DNA of 64,000 bases from Craterostigma plantagineum (taxonomy: Eukaryota; Streptophyta; Magnoliopsida; Lamiales; Linderniaceae): NCBI GenBank assembly GCA_027422505.1, contig JAPQWV010000018.1, positions 12,790,001 through 12,854,000 on the forward strand. Direction: 5' to 3'. The notes below the pieces were generated by a model, which saw nothing but the letters and a program-made list of their open reading frames with translations, searched no databases and had not been told where the DNA came from. This document shows, in pieces, positions 23,862-36,170 of this stretch (position 1 is its first letter; each line of letters opens with the position of its first letter). A program made the translations under genes and the position numbers.

Positions 23862-24198
23862 TACATTTTTAAAGTTATGTTGAATTAATATCAGTAGACG
23901 CAATTTCAATAATATTAATATTCAGAAAATAAAAATTAATTTGTGCGATATGGTTATCAATTAAATGATATAATTATTTGATAGGTAGACTTTTATATTT
24001 AACAGGTCATATGCATGTGCAAATATATCAAGTTATGTTATATCTTTATATTTTTAACTTAGTATTTAAAAATAAAATTATAAAGTGAGGATAAAATTAT
24101 AATAAAACTAACATATTAAAGGTAAAATTGTAAAGACATAACATCTATTTGACAGATCAAAGAGCAGTTTATACTCCACACACACCCTTAATATAATA
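23862..24198. other. AT-rich intergenic sequence
   Basis: Nothing recognisable; strongly A/T-rich with no supported ORF. Confidence 0.4.
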
Positions 24199-24203
24199 GA
24201 ATA

Positions 24204-24648
24204 TGTTGATTGATGTGACCTCGACCCACGCGTTATTTGAAAATTCCATGTGTGCCATATGAAAAGAAGAAACTGAGGCAACCTTATTTGTTTGTCAATG
24301 TGTGCAACCACACACACTTAGGACTTGGACTACGTGTGTTTACATGAGCGATCGAGGCAAAGCTCAGCCTATAAATAGGCATGAGACGAGGCAGATGAAC
24401 ACCACCACAATAAATATATCTTCTATCAGTCCGCTCATTTTATTCTCTATAGTTGTTTTTCGATATATCCTCTTTACGAGGTATACCTGTTTGTAATATG
24501 TCCACATAATAAAGAAGTTCTACCCTCCGGTCCATGGACGTAGGTCATTCTAATTGAACCACGTAAATGTCGTGTTCCTGTCCAAATTTATGGTTCGTCT
24601 CTTTTATTTATTATCGTCATTCTCGGGGATCAAATATTGTAAAAAATT
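24204..24648 (+). repeat. 5' LTR of the chimeric element
   Basis: Contains a TATA box (tataaatagg at 24370-24379) and a ccatggacgtaggtcattct...gaaccacgtaaa block near the 3' end. The part from 24421 to the end is repeated at 27342-27582 with few differences. The part before 24421 is missing from the right copy. Confidence 0.8.
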
Positions 24649-24668
24649 GATATCAGAGCCAACCCGAT

Positions 24669-25514
24669 TTATTTTTTAGCAACCATGACGGGCTGTGTCT
24701 GCTCGGCTTTTGGAAGTAGTGCGCCAATCACCGACTGTAGCTGAGAATTCGTCGCCGCGATTTGTTGCTGGATCGCCTCAAATTTGGCATTCATGGCCGT
24801 CTCCTCGCTCACTCCGAACACGTCTGGCGTCTTAATCCTCGTGTTGCCCCTCATGAAACTGTTCCTTGAATAGTCCTCGATCAGGCTCCAAGCATCAGTC
24901 GCACTGAGATTCACGAGTCCTCCTCCTGCAGCTCCGTCTAATATGTGGATAGTCTGGTCATTGAGCCCCTTGTGGAATCGGTTGATTTGGGCTGCCTTCG
25001 ACATCCCGTGCTGCGGGCACTTCTTTAGTAGCGCCTTGTATCGCTGCCACACCTCGTATAGATTTTCAGAGTCCTTCTGGTGAAAAAGGGAGATCTCCGT
25101 CTTCAACCTTAGAACCTTTGATAATGGGAAGTAATGGCCGATGAATGCGGCTTGCAGCTCCTCCCATGTAGTGATCGAGCGAGGTGGCAACATCTCAAGC
25201 CAATCCTTCGCTCTAAACTTTAGCGAGAACGGGAATAGCATCAGTTTGATCGCATTGCCAGTGACCCCATTGATTTTGATGGTATTGGTCACCGTCAGAA
25301 AGGCCTTCAGGTGGGAGTAAGGATCGTCGTCTGGATTTCCCTCGAATTGGGCCGTCTGAAATATCATCTGAAGCCAGGAATATTTCAGCTCGAAGTTGTT
25401 GTTCTCGATCGGCGGAATGACAATCGCCGATTCAGTACCGCCTAGTGCGGCATTCTTGAGCAGATCTTGTAGTGATGGCTCCTCCTCGTGGACGGGCACT
25501 CTGTGGTCCGCCAT
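24669..25514 (-). pseudogene. Gypsy-type gag fragment (antisense to host element)
   Basis: Starts at MADHRVPVHEEEP and reads 281 codons without a break. It carries a Retrotrans_gag-type capsid domain: KLMLFPFSLKFRAKDWLEML, then TTWEELQAAFIGHYFP, then LYEVWQRYKALLKKCPQHG and QINRFHKGL. The family is Ty3/gypsy, probably the Athila/Tat group. The open frame ends within a few bases of the junction with the primer-binding region of the surrounding element. The zinc knuckle and all of pol are therefore gone, and the stop codon is formed at or near the junction. Confidence 0.88.
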
Positions 25515-25667
25515 GTCTCCTTCTACGAAGAACAAATAGACACGCAAAAGAGATAACGAAAATAATGATGACTAAAAGAACGAATAGCGCAAATAGTGAA
25601 AAGCAAAGAAAACGTCAATTAAAATGGCTAAAGTACCGAACTACGGTGTTCCTAATATCAATCTATT

Positions 25668-25688
25668 CCCCGAAAACGGCGTCAAAAA
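25668..25688 (-). other. Gypsy primer-binding-like motif
   Basis: On the minus strand it reads TTTGACGCCGTTTTCGGGGA. It resembles the TGGCGCCGTTGCCGGGG motif that follows 5' LTRs of Athila/Tat gypsy elements. It lies directly between the LTR and gag. Confidence 0.75.
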
Positions 25689-25690
25689 CT

Positions 25691-27304
25691 TGATCGACAC
25701 GCGGTGTACTAATGAAAAGTGCGACAAGTGATAATATAAAACGAATACCTAATTACTTTCACCAACGTGCGATAGCCAGTGGACCTATCGTTTGTAGTGT
25801 AGTAAAGTGAGTAAACGAGTATCGAACACAAGGAATAAATTAAGTACTAGTAGTGACCTATCGACTCGATATTTAGCCTAAATAAAATACGCAGATGGTT
25901 TTACGAACCTAACAGATCGCTCCTAACTCAACTAGAGATTCAAAGAACACGTCTAAACTGATGTGAGAACTTTCAGATAATAGAGATGTGCTCGGGATTC
26001 GAATTCCACTAGGTACTATCGGCCAAGACAATGAATTATCGCTCCCACGTGATTCTGACTAGATCGCAGTAATTTCCTACCCGCTCACGAGTTTGCTATC
26101 GCCCTAAACGTTCGCGAGGATCTAAAATTCAGTAATTACTAACGGCGATGATCGAGTATTTGCTTTCGCCGTATACTCGAATCCTATCTTCTACGAACGG
26201 CCTAAACGTTGTTTAGCTGTCGCCGTAAACGTTTTTCCACACGATCACTTTAACACATTGACATATTAAAGTGACGAAACAATTTCATAGATAGATAAAT
26301 AGTCATAAACACGAGTCACGATAAACATATGTCTTAATTATGAAATAACCTATCGTTCATCTAATTCCAAACACATAGGGAATTTAGCTACTCATAATAG
26401 ACGGGAAAACAACGAAAGAAATAGAGAACAGAGAAGGAAGACTCATGATCTTGAATCCTGGCGAATTAGAGATGCTAGCGTGATGAATCTTCGTTCTTCG
26501 TTCAATTGGGCGTGATTGCGTCGTTGATCCGTCTCTCGCGCTCCAGGATGTAATTATGTGTTCTTTGCTGCTCTTTTTCGTCTCTTGAGGGTTAAGGGTT
26601 AGTATCTGGTAAGTGTCCCCTCTTTCTGAGTTGAAATTGGGCTTTCATAGTGAAATTCGACGCGGTCACGGCCTGAGACATGATACGTCGCGGCCGTGAC
26701 ACTCTCGGGGCACAAAATGAGCTCACTGCCGTGCGTCACGGCCTCGTGCAGTAGTGTCACGGCCACGACACTTTCAACAGCTTTGCGACAGTTTCGTATT
26801 TCTCTCAGATGGAGGTGTAAACGATGTCCAATTAACCTAAAATTTTAACCATAGATAGAAGACTTGCCAATATTAACTCTGACCAAAGGGATTCTCAATC
26901 CGAGATCTACATTGAGAGATATGAATTTTTTAGTTCGTTTCTACTTTTCAGGCGGGCTTCACGGCTGTGACTGTGCTCTGCATCGCTTGGCTTCCTTTTT
27001 TGCCTCTTGTCACGGCCTGTGCAATGTGTGTCACAGCCGCGATGGAGACCACTGTCCTTTGGCTTCGGTTATGTCCATTGTCACGGCCTGGTGCAAGGAG
27101 TGTCACGGCCGTGACACATGACTGATTTCTTCATACTTGCTCCGTTTTGCCTCATTTTCGCTCCTTTTCGCCCGATAGCCGTCCCAAGGTCCTACAATGT
27201 GCAAAATATGTGTAAATAGAGCATATAAAAGCGAGAAACAATGGAGAATACTATATTATTTCCCAAATAATTGCTACAATAAATGCATTAATAAACGTTT
27301 ATCA
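25691..27304 (-). repeat. Complete gypsy 5' LTR inside the chimera
   Basis: About 1.6 kb with complementary ends (TGATAAACG at 27304 reading leftwards, GTGTCGATCA ending at 25691). It sits directly upstream of the primer motif and gag. The part at about 26660-27120 contains several tcacggcc/ggccgtgac motifs like those in the Copia A LTR. Confidence 0.8.
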
Positions 27305-27587
27305 GTATACCTCTTTAGCTGTTTTTCTATAGCTGGGGTATTTCTATCAGTCCGCTCATTTTATTCTCTGTAGCTGTTTTTCGATATATCCTCTTTACGA
27401 GGTATACCTGTCTGTAATATCTCCATATAACAAAGAGGTTCTACCCTCCGGCCCGTGGACGTAGGTCATTCTTACTGAACCACGTAAATCTCGTGTTCAC
27501 TGTCCAAATTTATTTTTCGTCTCTTTTATTTATTATCGTCATTCTCGGGCAAATATATTATCGGGATCAAAATATCCTAACAGAATA

Positions 27588-27919
27588 GATAGTTTGACGT
27601 TAATAAATAGTATAAATGAAGGAGATGTCTTTATTTAATTGTAAACCATTTGTTCATATAACGATTTCAATGAGGAAATGTTTGTTGTGGTTTAATTATT
27701 ATATTAGCATTAGTTTGACATTATTATATCTATACGAATAATCTTATCAATATCAACTAGTGACTAATCAAGATCTCGAAGTCAACTCCGTCAAAGACCC
27801 TTTTGTCTAATGTCCACATACACTACTATAGTCAATCGATCATTGAGAAATCCCAGAGTAATATGCCATGTGATCGTCGTGTCCAAATACAAGTTAATCC
27901 CCAATTCAACTTATATCAA
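27588..27919. other. Unassigned sequence
   Basis: AT-rich sequence without a supported gene, between the chimeric element and a Copia remnant. Confidence 0.3.
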
Positions 27920-28465
27920 TGTTACAAATTGGTGCCATTACCGCAGAAGGAGACCTATTGGAAGCAAATGGGTGTACAAAATCAAGCGAAATGGTGATGA
28001 CCAGGTAGAGCGATATCGTGCAAGACTGGTTGCAAAGAGATATGCTCAGAAAGAAGGGATCAATAATCTCACCGGTGGTTCGACTTACAACAGTCAGGGT
28101 TGTCTTATCAATGTGTGCCACATTTGACCAGCATCTTGAGCAGCTGACGTTAAAACGGCATTTCTCCATGGTGACCTGAAGGAAGAAATATATATGCTTC
28201 AACCAGAAGGCTTTCAAGAAAAAGGGAAAGAAGATCTGGTTTGCAAGCTATCAAATCTCTTTACGGGCTCAAGCAAGCACCACGATGCGGGTACAAGAGA
28301 TTTGATTCATTCATAATGAGTCTCGGATACACCAGACTATATTCAGATCCTTGCGCGCATTTCAAGATATTTCACTCAGAAGATTACACCATGTTGTTGC
28401 TGTACGTTGACGATATGTTGGTAGCAGGACCCAACAAAGACCGTATCAATGATCTGAAGACTCAT
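27920..28465 (+). pseudogene. Degenerate Copia reverse transcriptase fragment
   Basis: Frames alternate, but RT blocks are clear: RPIGSKWVYKIKRNGD and ERYRARLVAKRYAQKEGI (about 27945-28062), EEIYMLQPEGFQEKG (about 28180), SLYGLKQAPR (about 28255), LLLYVDDMLVAGPNKDRIND (about 28395). It closely resembles the RT of Copia B at 30299-34939. It is cut at 28465, where a gypsy solo LTR is inserted. Confidence 0.85.
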
Positions 28466-30298
28466 CGACGACCCTCATTTTCTAATTATTATTATTGGCG
28501 GATTTTCGCAATGAAAGCCGCGAAATACCCATTTTACAAAAACTTTTTATTATTAAAAATTAAATATCTTGCAACCACACACAGTTTTCAAACACCATAT
28601 TTTACAAAGGCCGTAGCCCATTATTTTTATTTTACAAAGGCCATTGACCCAAAACATGACAATATCCTATCGTCGCTCCGCAGATCTTCATCCATGTACA
28701 GCCTCGCCCTCAAAAGTCCGTGGAGTCACCGCCATCGGCCCGCCTTAGTCGCGACCTACCTCGACCTCGGACTCAGTACCTACAACACGTAAACCCTGAG
28801 CGATTTGCCCAGTAGGTGAAATAAAATGCATGACATGCACGCCAACCTAGATACCAACACTCTCATATCTCATACGAAAGTGATCTCACCTCACCATGCA
28901 ATGCACGCTCACCGCAATTAAATCTCATCTTAACCTAGATCTCATCTCAACCACAGGGCCCCTAGGATAGAACTAGAATAGGCACCTGGCGCAACCCACT
29001 TAAGGAAGGAGTCAGGAATCAATTCTCAGGCAGTAGCATACGTTGTCTCACAGTTGCCCCTTCCCGAGTCGTCTTGTTGCCCCGGCGATGTCCACGCTGG
29101 TAGCGATCTCCTGAGCTAACTCTACCAGGTCGCTCCTTTTCCAAACAGACCCTTTCATACCTCATATGAAATTGGTCCCGATGATAATACAATTGTCAGG
29201 TGCACTAGTACTATCCTCAGACTCCACTACGAGTCGACGACCGAAATCGGTCACATCTACCCCCACGCGCCTCGCGCCAACACCTTAAGGTGTCACCGTG
29301 TCAACACGGTCATCACCCTCATACCGATCTATCATGCACATGCTATGCAAATATTATGCAATACTGTAAATAAATCCTCTCGGTAATATTCTAATTCTAT
29401 GCGAAATTGGAACCTAAGACTCAAAAATTCCCATACACATAGAAAACTAATAAGTCAACAAACTCATCAAAAGTCAATGGTCAAAGGTCAACGACTAAAT
29501 TCTGACACTGCTCCGGCGAATTTTTTCTTACCCAAAAATTGTTTCAATGCCCGAATTTCAGCCACCCGAAAATTCTTACATGTAAAAAACGTTTGACCCA
29601 AAAATTTAATTATGGTCAATGCCCGTATTTTGCACTATGCTCGTCGAAAATCTTTTCACCCGAAAAATTTATACATTGTCCGAAAAATTATCCTAGCTAC
29701 CCGAAAACTCTACCTTAAGTCAACACCCGAAAATATTATAGATTCTGTGGAAATAACCTAGAATCCGAAACTTCTCACACCCTAAAATCATGATATTAGT
29801 ATGCTCGAAAATTGTAAACCTTAAAATGTGAAATTTTCGCCGTGCTTCTTACTCGAAAATTGTCACCCGAATATGGTCATACCCAAAAATTATGTTACAC
29901 CAAAATTATCAGAACACACTCAAACTCGAAAATAGCCTAGGTTACCCGAAAATTGTTCTTCTAAGTGCTAGGCCGGAAATTAATCTAGGAAGACCCGAAA
30001 ATTTAACTGTCCGAATTTACTTCTCTCACCTGAGAACCCTCAAGTACTACACAAAATCACAAGAACCGAAAATATTTTAAGCTACCCGAAAATATTTCAC
30101 AAGTCCAAAAATTATATTTCTGTCAAAAATCTACCCATCCACTCTAAAATTGCGATTCATTACTCTACCCGAACATTATCATGGATCCGAAAATAAATTC
30201 TATCTACTCGAGTTTACATACGAACACATATAGCAAGTATAAGTATATACATGAACACTTTCGTAACCCAAAAATTAGGGTTTTTAAACACATAATAC

Positions 30299-30673
30299 TG
30301 TTGCGAAATGGACAGCGAAACGAAATTGGAAATAACTGTGAGTATAAATGGAACACGGGAATTTACGTGGAAAACCTCTTTTTGACTTGGGGCAAAAACC
30401 ACGAGTGAGGTAGAAATATTATTATTGGGGTAAAAACAGGGGTTACAACCTCTCAATCTATAAAGGAGAAAACACTCACTATCTCTCTTTATAGTCGGAG
30501 CAAATACCGAACAAACCCTCAATATTTTCTCTACCCTCTATTTCTTTCCTCCCTCTCTTTCTATTGGTTTTGGTGTGTTTGCTATGCCTCGTGAGCTCCC
30601 CTTTTATAGGCAAAGGCCTTACTAATAGTAGTGGGTGGGTGGATACCAACCCACTCAACCGACTTTCCCATCA
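30299..30673 (-). repeat. 3' LTR of Copia B
   Basis: Plus-strand ends tgttgcgaaatgg and tttcccatca. It is about 22 bp shorter than the right LTR, mainly lacking an AT-rich block. It is followed by a minus-strand polypurine-like cttcaagtgggagat. Confidence 0.9.
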
Positions 30674-32233
30674 ATCTCCCACTTGAAGATTTGATTGATG
30701 CCCAATCAGATCTTCACAATATTCTTTTAGCTCGCCTTTGCATGTTAGTTGGATTCTGCCAATCCACAGGAGGAACGGCACCAACCTGTCCACAGGAATT
30801 GCTTTGGTCATGTAATCCACCAGATTATCCGCAGTGTGAACTTTTTGCATGTCCACAGTCCCCCCTTCCACTTGTTCACGAACAAAGTGGTATTGGACTC
30901 GGATGTGTTTGGTTCTTAAATGATATGCTGGATTCCTTGCAAGATGCAACACACTCGGGCTATCACAATAGAGAACAATATTCTCCTGTTTGTGGCCGAG
31001 TTCTTCCAGCAACATCTTCAATCATATTGCCTCTTTACTGGCTTGCGTAGCTGCGACATATTCTGCTTCCGTTGTTGACGTTACAATAATGGACTGCAGT
31101 TTGAAACCCAGCTTACAGCACCACCAGCAAGATTGAACACATATCCGGTTGTGGATCTGCTTTTATTAAGTTAACCTACATAATCTGCATCAACAAAACC
31201 ATGGACAATGAAATCTGTACCTCCATAACATAAGCAAGATCCGAGGTTCCCTTGATATATCTGAGAATCCTTTTAACAGCACTCCAGTGCTCCCGACCAG
31301 GGTTGGACATGTTCGACTAACGACTCCCACTGCATGGGCAATGTCTGGTCTGGTACAGATCATTGCGAACATTAGACTTCCTACCACCGAGCATATGGTA
31401 GTCGAGACATCTCTATCATCTCGTCTTCATCAGTAGGACACATCTCAGATGATAGCTTGAAATTAGCAGCAAGAGGGGTAGATATTGGTTTACTATCTTG
31501 CATGTTGAACCTTCGCAAGATTTTCTTCAAATAATTCTTCTAGGAAAGCCAAATCTTCCGCTTGCTTCTGTCTCGAGATATTTGCACACCAATGATTTTG
31601 TTTACTGGTCCCAAGTCCTTCATTTCAAATTCACTGGCCAATTGGGTCTTTAAGTCGGCGATACGACCTTTGTTGGGTCCTGCTACCAGCATATCGTCGA
31701 CGTACAACAGCAACATGATGAAATCGTCATCGCCAAATCTCTTGAAATTCGCACAAGGATCTGAATATAGCCTGTTGTATCCAAGACTCATTATGAAGGA
31801 GTCAAATCTTTTATACCAGCATCGAGGTGCTTGTTTGAGCCCGTAGAGATATTTGATCAATTTGCAAACCAAATCTTCTTTTCCTTGTTCCTCGAAACCT
31901 TCTGGTTGAAGCATATATATTTCTTCATCCAGGTCACCATGGAGAAAGGCTGTGTTTACGTCCAGCTGCTCAAGATACAACTGAGTGCCAACTTGGCAAC
32001 CTACGCTCGCGTGATGACCGCCAGAGATCCGGTACTTCAGATTCGACTGGGTCAAGCTCTTCGTGCGCCGATTCAGTTTTAGAATAATTATATTGCTCCA
32101 ATTTTCGTTTCACCGGTGTAGTCTTTGTCACGCCTTTTGAACTGCTATCATTATCGACTTGCTCTTGATCACTATCCTCCAAGAAGATAACATCTCTGCT
32201 GATAATCACTTTGTGATCAGTGAGATCCCACAA
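30671..32233 (-). pseudogene. Copia B reverse transcriptase and RNase H
   Basis: RT at 31540-32055 includes LEQLDVNTAFLHGDLDEEIY, SLGYNRLYSDPC and the catalytic YVDDMLVAG. A linker lies at about 31970-32233 (RSSRERRLPS). RNase H remnants lie at about 30671-31387 (MFAMICTRPDIAHAVGVVSR, NIVLYCDSPSVLHLARNP, RTKHIRVQYHFVREQVE). The KARLVAKG-type segment expected before the RT block is damaged. Defective. Confidence 0.85.
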
Positions 32234-32447
32234 GCGATACCCTTTACTCCATCAGCGTATCCCAAGAATAGACATTTCCTGGACTTTGGATCCAACTTCG
32301 TCGTTTCTTGGTTGTGGTACATCGCGTACATTGATCAGTCCACATTTCTATAGGTGTCTGCATCTCTATTGCTGGGGCCCGATTCACCACATAGCAGGCA
32401 GTACCGACCGCTTCTGCCCAGAACTTCTTTTCCAGGCCCGCAGTTCT

Positions 32448-33382
32448 CTACATAGCCTTTATTCTTTCCAACAGGGTCCTATTCAACCGCTCTGTCACTC
32501 CATTCTGTTGTGGAGTGTAAGCCGTGGTGAACTGCCTTCTGATGCCCACGCTTTTGCAGAATTCAGTGAATTCTTTGCCAATATATTCTCCTCCATTATC
32601 TGACCGGAGACTCTTGATTTTTCTACCGATTTCAAGTTCAACTAGCGCAGATAGGAAACACGTCGTCCTTTTTCTTGATTGGGTACACCCAGCATCTCCT
32701 AGAGTAGTCATCAATGAATGATACGAAGTAGCTGGCTCCTCCCAGGGATGCAATCGGTGCTTGCCATACATCAGAGTGGATCAATTCTAGAATATCTTTG
32801 CTTCTAGAATTCGATGGGGAGAACTTCAGGCGATGCTGCTTGCTCACAATGCATTGCTTGCAGAATGGTAGCGACACCGTCGTGAGTCCAGGAAGTAGAT
32901 TCTTTTGCGCAAGAATGTTCATGCCTTGTTCAGACATATGACCAAGTTTCTTGTGCCAAGTCATCATGGACTTTTCATTTGAACTTGTCGTGGCAACGGA
33001 TGCCTGCCCTTCTTGCAAAGTCTCTCCATTTAGCATGTATAGATTTGCAGCTATCTTTTCTCCCTTACACCACCAGCGCTCCTTTGGAAACCTTCATGAT
33101 CTTGTTCTCAATTCAATTTTGAAACCAAGATCATCGAGTTGCCCCATGGACAACTGATTTTTCTTCAAGCCCTCCACATGTCACACAGCATGGATGGTAC
33201 GCACAGTGCCGTTGTACATCTTTATTTGAATCGTACCCACCCCGACAATCTTCACGCTTGGTTGTATGATGAAGCCATTCCCTTTGAGAGGTCATGTGGA
33301 AGGTAGCTGCTGAGACCATGAGCCACACGTCGTTGAATCTTCCATTTTCAGCGATAGTGGTTGCGGCATCACATACAAGCAA
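32448..33382 (-). pseudogene. Copia B protease and integrase
   Basis: The protease core reads WLMVSAATFHMT where active enzymes have DSG or DSA, so the catalytic Asp is Val. The integrase zinc finger is WHKKLGHMSEQGM...CKQCIVSKQHR. The DDE core shows HSDVW, RSDNGGEY and the Glu-containing NGVTERLNRTLLE. Frames change between 32640 and 32770. Confidence 0.85.
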
Positions 33383-33454
33383 ATTTCATCATCGGTAATG
33401 TTGGCGGCATTTCCTTGGGCATTGGAATTTTTATTAGAGCCCAACAATCTTTCT

Positions 33455-34216
33455 TCAGATGACTTTCTTGCCAGAGTGGTAACATTTTATAGCCTTCTTA
33501 TTTTTGGTAACAAGGCTTTGCCGTTTTTGACTCCCACTTGGACCAGACTCTCCGGGTCTTGTCCTTTTTCGGCTCACGTTTGGACCACGTGCTCCTGATC
33601 TTGCCCTCGTCACTGTCAACGCTTTCGCCTGTTGGGACGTTATCAACTTGTCTTCTTTGTTATTATACCGATTTTCTTCTTCGAGAACCGCAGCTGCAAT
33701 ATTATCGAAGATAAGTTTTCCCGCAGCTTGGTTGTTGCTCAGATTGATGACGAGTTGATCATATGAGTCTGGCAGGCTTTGTAGTAGAAGCTCAGCACGT
33801 TCACTTGGCTCAATTTTGTAGTCCAAGTCTTTAAGTTGAGAGAACAGAGTATTCAACTTGTTGATGTGCTCGGTCACTGAAGAAGATTCTTCCATTCGTA
33901 GATGGTATAATTTTCTTTTCAGAAAAATTCGGCTGTGGAGTGACTTGACTTGATACAGCTTCTCAAGATGGTCCCAAATTTCTTTCGTACTAGTTTTCTC
34001 TTCGACGCTAGATAATATATCATCTGCTAATGTCAGATGGATAATGGCGATGCCTTTCCCGTCTATCTTCTTCCATTTGGCATCACTTGTAATTGTTATT
34101 GGTCTGCCAGTTATCGCCTTCAGATAATTTTCTTTGAGTAAAATTGCCTTAATCCTCATTTTCCACAGTGAGTAGTTTCTCCCGTTGAATTTCTCAATTT
34201 CATTTTTAGCTGCCAT
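33455..34216 (-). pseudogene. Copia B gag
   Basis: Starts at MAAKNEIEKFNGRNY and reads 253 codons through the UBN2-type capsid (SLPDSYDQLVINLSNNQ). It ends at the beginning of a zinc knuckle (CYHSGKKVI), where the frame breaks. The His/Cys pattern is incomplete (CYHSGKK instead of CYNCGKK). Confidence 0.88.
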
Positions 34217-34542
34217 TTTTCCACGTCGCTATTGTCGGAGAAATTCAACAGTCCAGCCAAATAGCACTGATAAGATAATTTGCAGAAAGGGTAGCGATCA
34301 GCTTTCTAGACAAAATTACCCTTCTAAGTAAATTCCCAGATGAGATATGGTGGGGTCACAATGTGTCCCGCTTGGCACCAGTCACCTATACAGAACTTAC
34401 TTCAGTCTATTGCCACGACTTGCCAAAAAACGCTTCTGTAACGATAAACCTTTTCGATATCCTTTCTGATGTGGAAGATCAGACAATACTGCAACCACAG
34501 AGCATAATCAGAATATCAATCAGGGGTGACTCTGATACCACT

Positions 34543-34939
34543 TGTTGCGAAATGGACAGCGAAACGAAATTGGAAATAACTGTGAGGATAAATGGAACAC
34601 GAGAATTTACTTCTTGACTTGGGGTAAAAACCACAGGCGAGGTAGAAATATTATTACTGGGGTAAAAACAGAGGTTACAACCTCTCAATCTATAAAGGAG
34701 AAAACACTCACTGTCTTTCTTTATAGTCGGAGCAAATACAGAAACCCTCAATATTTTCTCTACCCTCTATTTCTTTCCTCCCACTCTTTTATTGTTTGCT
34801 ATGCCTTGTGAGCTCCCTTTTTATAGGCAAAGGCCTTACTAATAGTAATATAATAATCGTATAATAATAATATTATTATAACTAATGGGTATGTGAAGTG
34901 GGTGGGTGGATACCAACCCACTCAACCCACTTCCCATCA
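34543..34939 (-). repeat. 5' LTR of Copia B
   Basis: 397 bp, same ends as the left copy. In minus orientation it is followed by a 2-bp spacer and the tRNA-Met primer site. Confidence 0.9.
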
Positions 34940-36170
34940 AATACACTCAAAAATTCATATACATAAATCACATATCGAAACATGGCAACATATAAATCGT
35001 GAAATAATTTACGTGTTGTAGATGATAGATTCACCTACCTCACGTCTGAAAATTCGATTAGTAAATTTCCCTAGCTGTAGCTGAAGGTTTATTCTTGTTT
35101 GAGGTATTTTTCTCCCTTTCCTCTCTTCGTTGAATGCTCTCTCTACTTTTCCTTTTCGTTTTTGTCTTCCCTTTCCTTAGTAATGTTATAGAGATTTATT
35201 CAAGATTAGTACTCGTAAGAGGTGACAAGTAGGGTAGGTGAGTCCTTTTCCTCTTTGGTTAAATAATCTTACTCTTTGATCGCATTTAGATAGTGACAAA
35301 ATAGGTGACAACCACTAACGTGGCTTTGATGCAATCTTTAACTTTCACTCTTAGCATTTTACTTACTAATACTCATAATGCCTTGATCGTTATCCGAATA
35401 AATAATCTTGTCATGAAAACTATTTAGTCCTACCCGAATTTTTATTTTATTGTATTTTTTTTATTGTCATCACCCGAATTTCTTTAAAATAGTTCTCGGC
35501 AAATTTGGCTATAAGACCCGAAAATTATCCTTGTATTATTTACGGTAATCACGTTTAAATTTCACGGGTATTACACTCATCCCATGAGAATCAATGACTA
35601 AACTCGCTATATTTGGATTTTATTTATTTACCGTCTAGCCGGATGCCAAGTAAGAACTTATAGTAAATAAATAATATGCCTATATAGAATGCAATGTCAA
35701 ACATTTATTCCACAAATAAATAGTCGAACCCAATATTCTCAGTTACAACGAATAATACATCAAGTAAATACGTGTCCTATTCATTTCATCCTCGAATGGC
35801 ATTGCGAGGGCACATTCCTAACACTAGTGAAGTCGATTTTTTATAGACATCCTGCTTTTCTGGTTTTCGAGCCTGACTGAGGGGTTCCTCTTTAATGTTG
35901 GCTAGAGGTTCAGATTGTGAGGTCGAGGCTTTATAGTTTCGACAGCCTTTTCAAGCGAAAGGTTTTGCTTAGTAACTTCTCCTTTTCAGCTTGAAAAGTT
36001 GTCCATTTTGATTCGAGCGATGAACGCAAATCACATATGGCTTGGTCTTTATGGTCTGTTTCACCACTTAACGTAAGACTGTCTTCGAGACTATTTTTAA
36101 GTATAGGTTCTGACGATCCTCAAGAGCGAGATTGTCTGACCAATTTTACTTATCCGCTCAGTTTCACTCG

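Larger units (their letters stand above)
24204..27582 (+). mobile_element. Chimeric LTR element carrying an antisense gypsy LTR-gag segment
   Basis: Bounded by a perfect 5-bp duplication gaata (24199-24203, 27583-27587) with ends tgttgattg and cctaaca. A 5' LTR of about 445 bp ends just before a primer-binding-like ttgatatcagagcc. A 5'-truncated LTR copy (27342-27582) closes the element. The whole interior is an antisense piece of a different, gypsy-type element: gag (24669-25514), leader and complete LTR (25691-27304). None of the element's own gag or pol remains. It arose either by transduction of the gypsy piece or by nested insertion followed by deletion. Confidence 0.8.
30299..34939 (-). 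mobile_element. Copia retrotransposon B (complete, degenerate)
   Basis: Bounded by the perfect duplication aatac (30294-30298, 34940-34944). LTRs are 30299-30673 and 34543-34939. The primer site is at 34528-34540 (minus strand tggtatcagagtc). Gag, protease, integrase, RT and RNase H follow in Copia order from right to left, with many frame breaks. Gag (FNGRNYSLWKMRIKAIL) is of the Tnt1/Tork-like type. Confidence 0.93.
28466..35575 (+). mobile_element. Gypsy solo LTR (about 2.46 kb), split by Copia B
   Basis: Begins cgacgaccctcatttt (T to C change from the usual tgacgaccct start) and ends cgggtattaca, both typical of plant Ty3/gypsy LTRs. The 5-bp duplication ctcat is at 28461-28465 and 35576-35580. 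No primer site or coding region is attached, so it is a solo LTR. Copia B (30299-34939) is inserted in it. The stretch at about 29500-30150 is packed with cccgaaaatt-like repeats. Confidence 0.75.

Noticed and set aside
35581..35850. Continuation of the Copia RT remnant after the solo LTR
   Set aside because: The sequence after the right ctcat duplication shows no RT motif in any frame.
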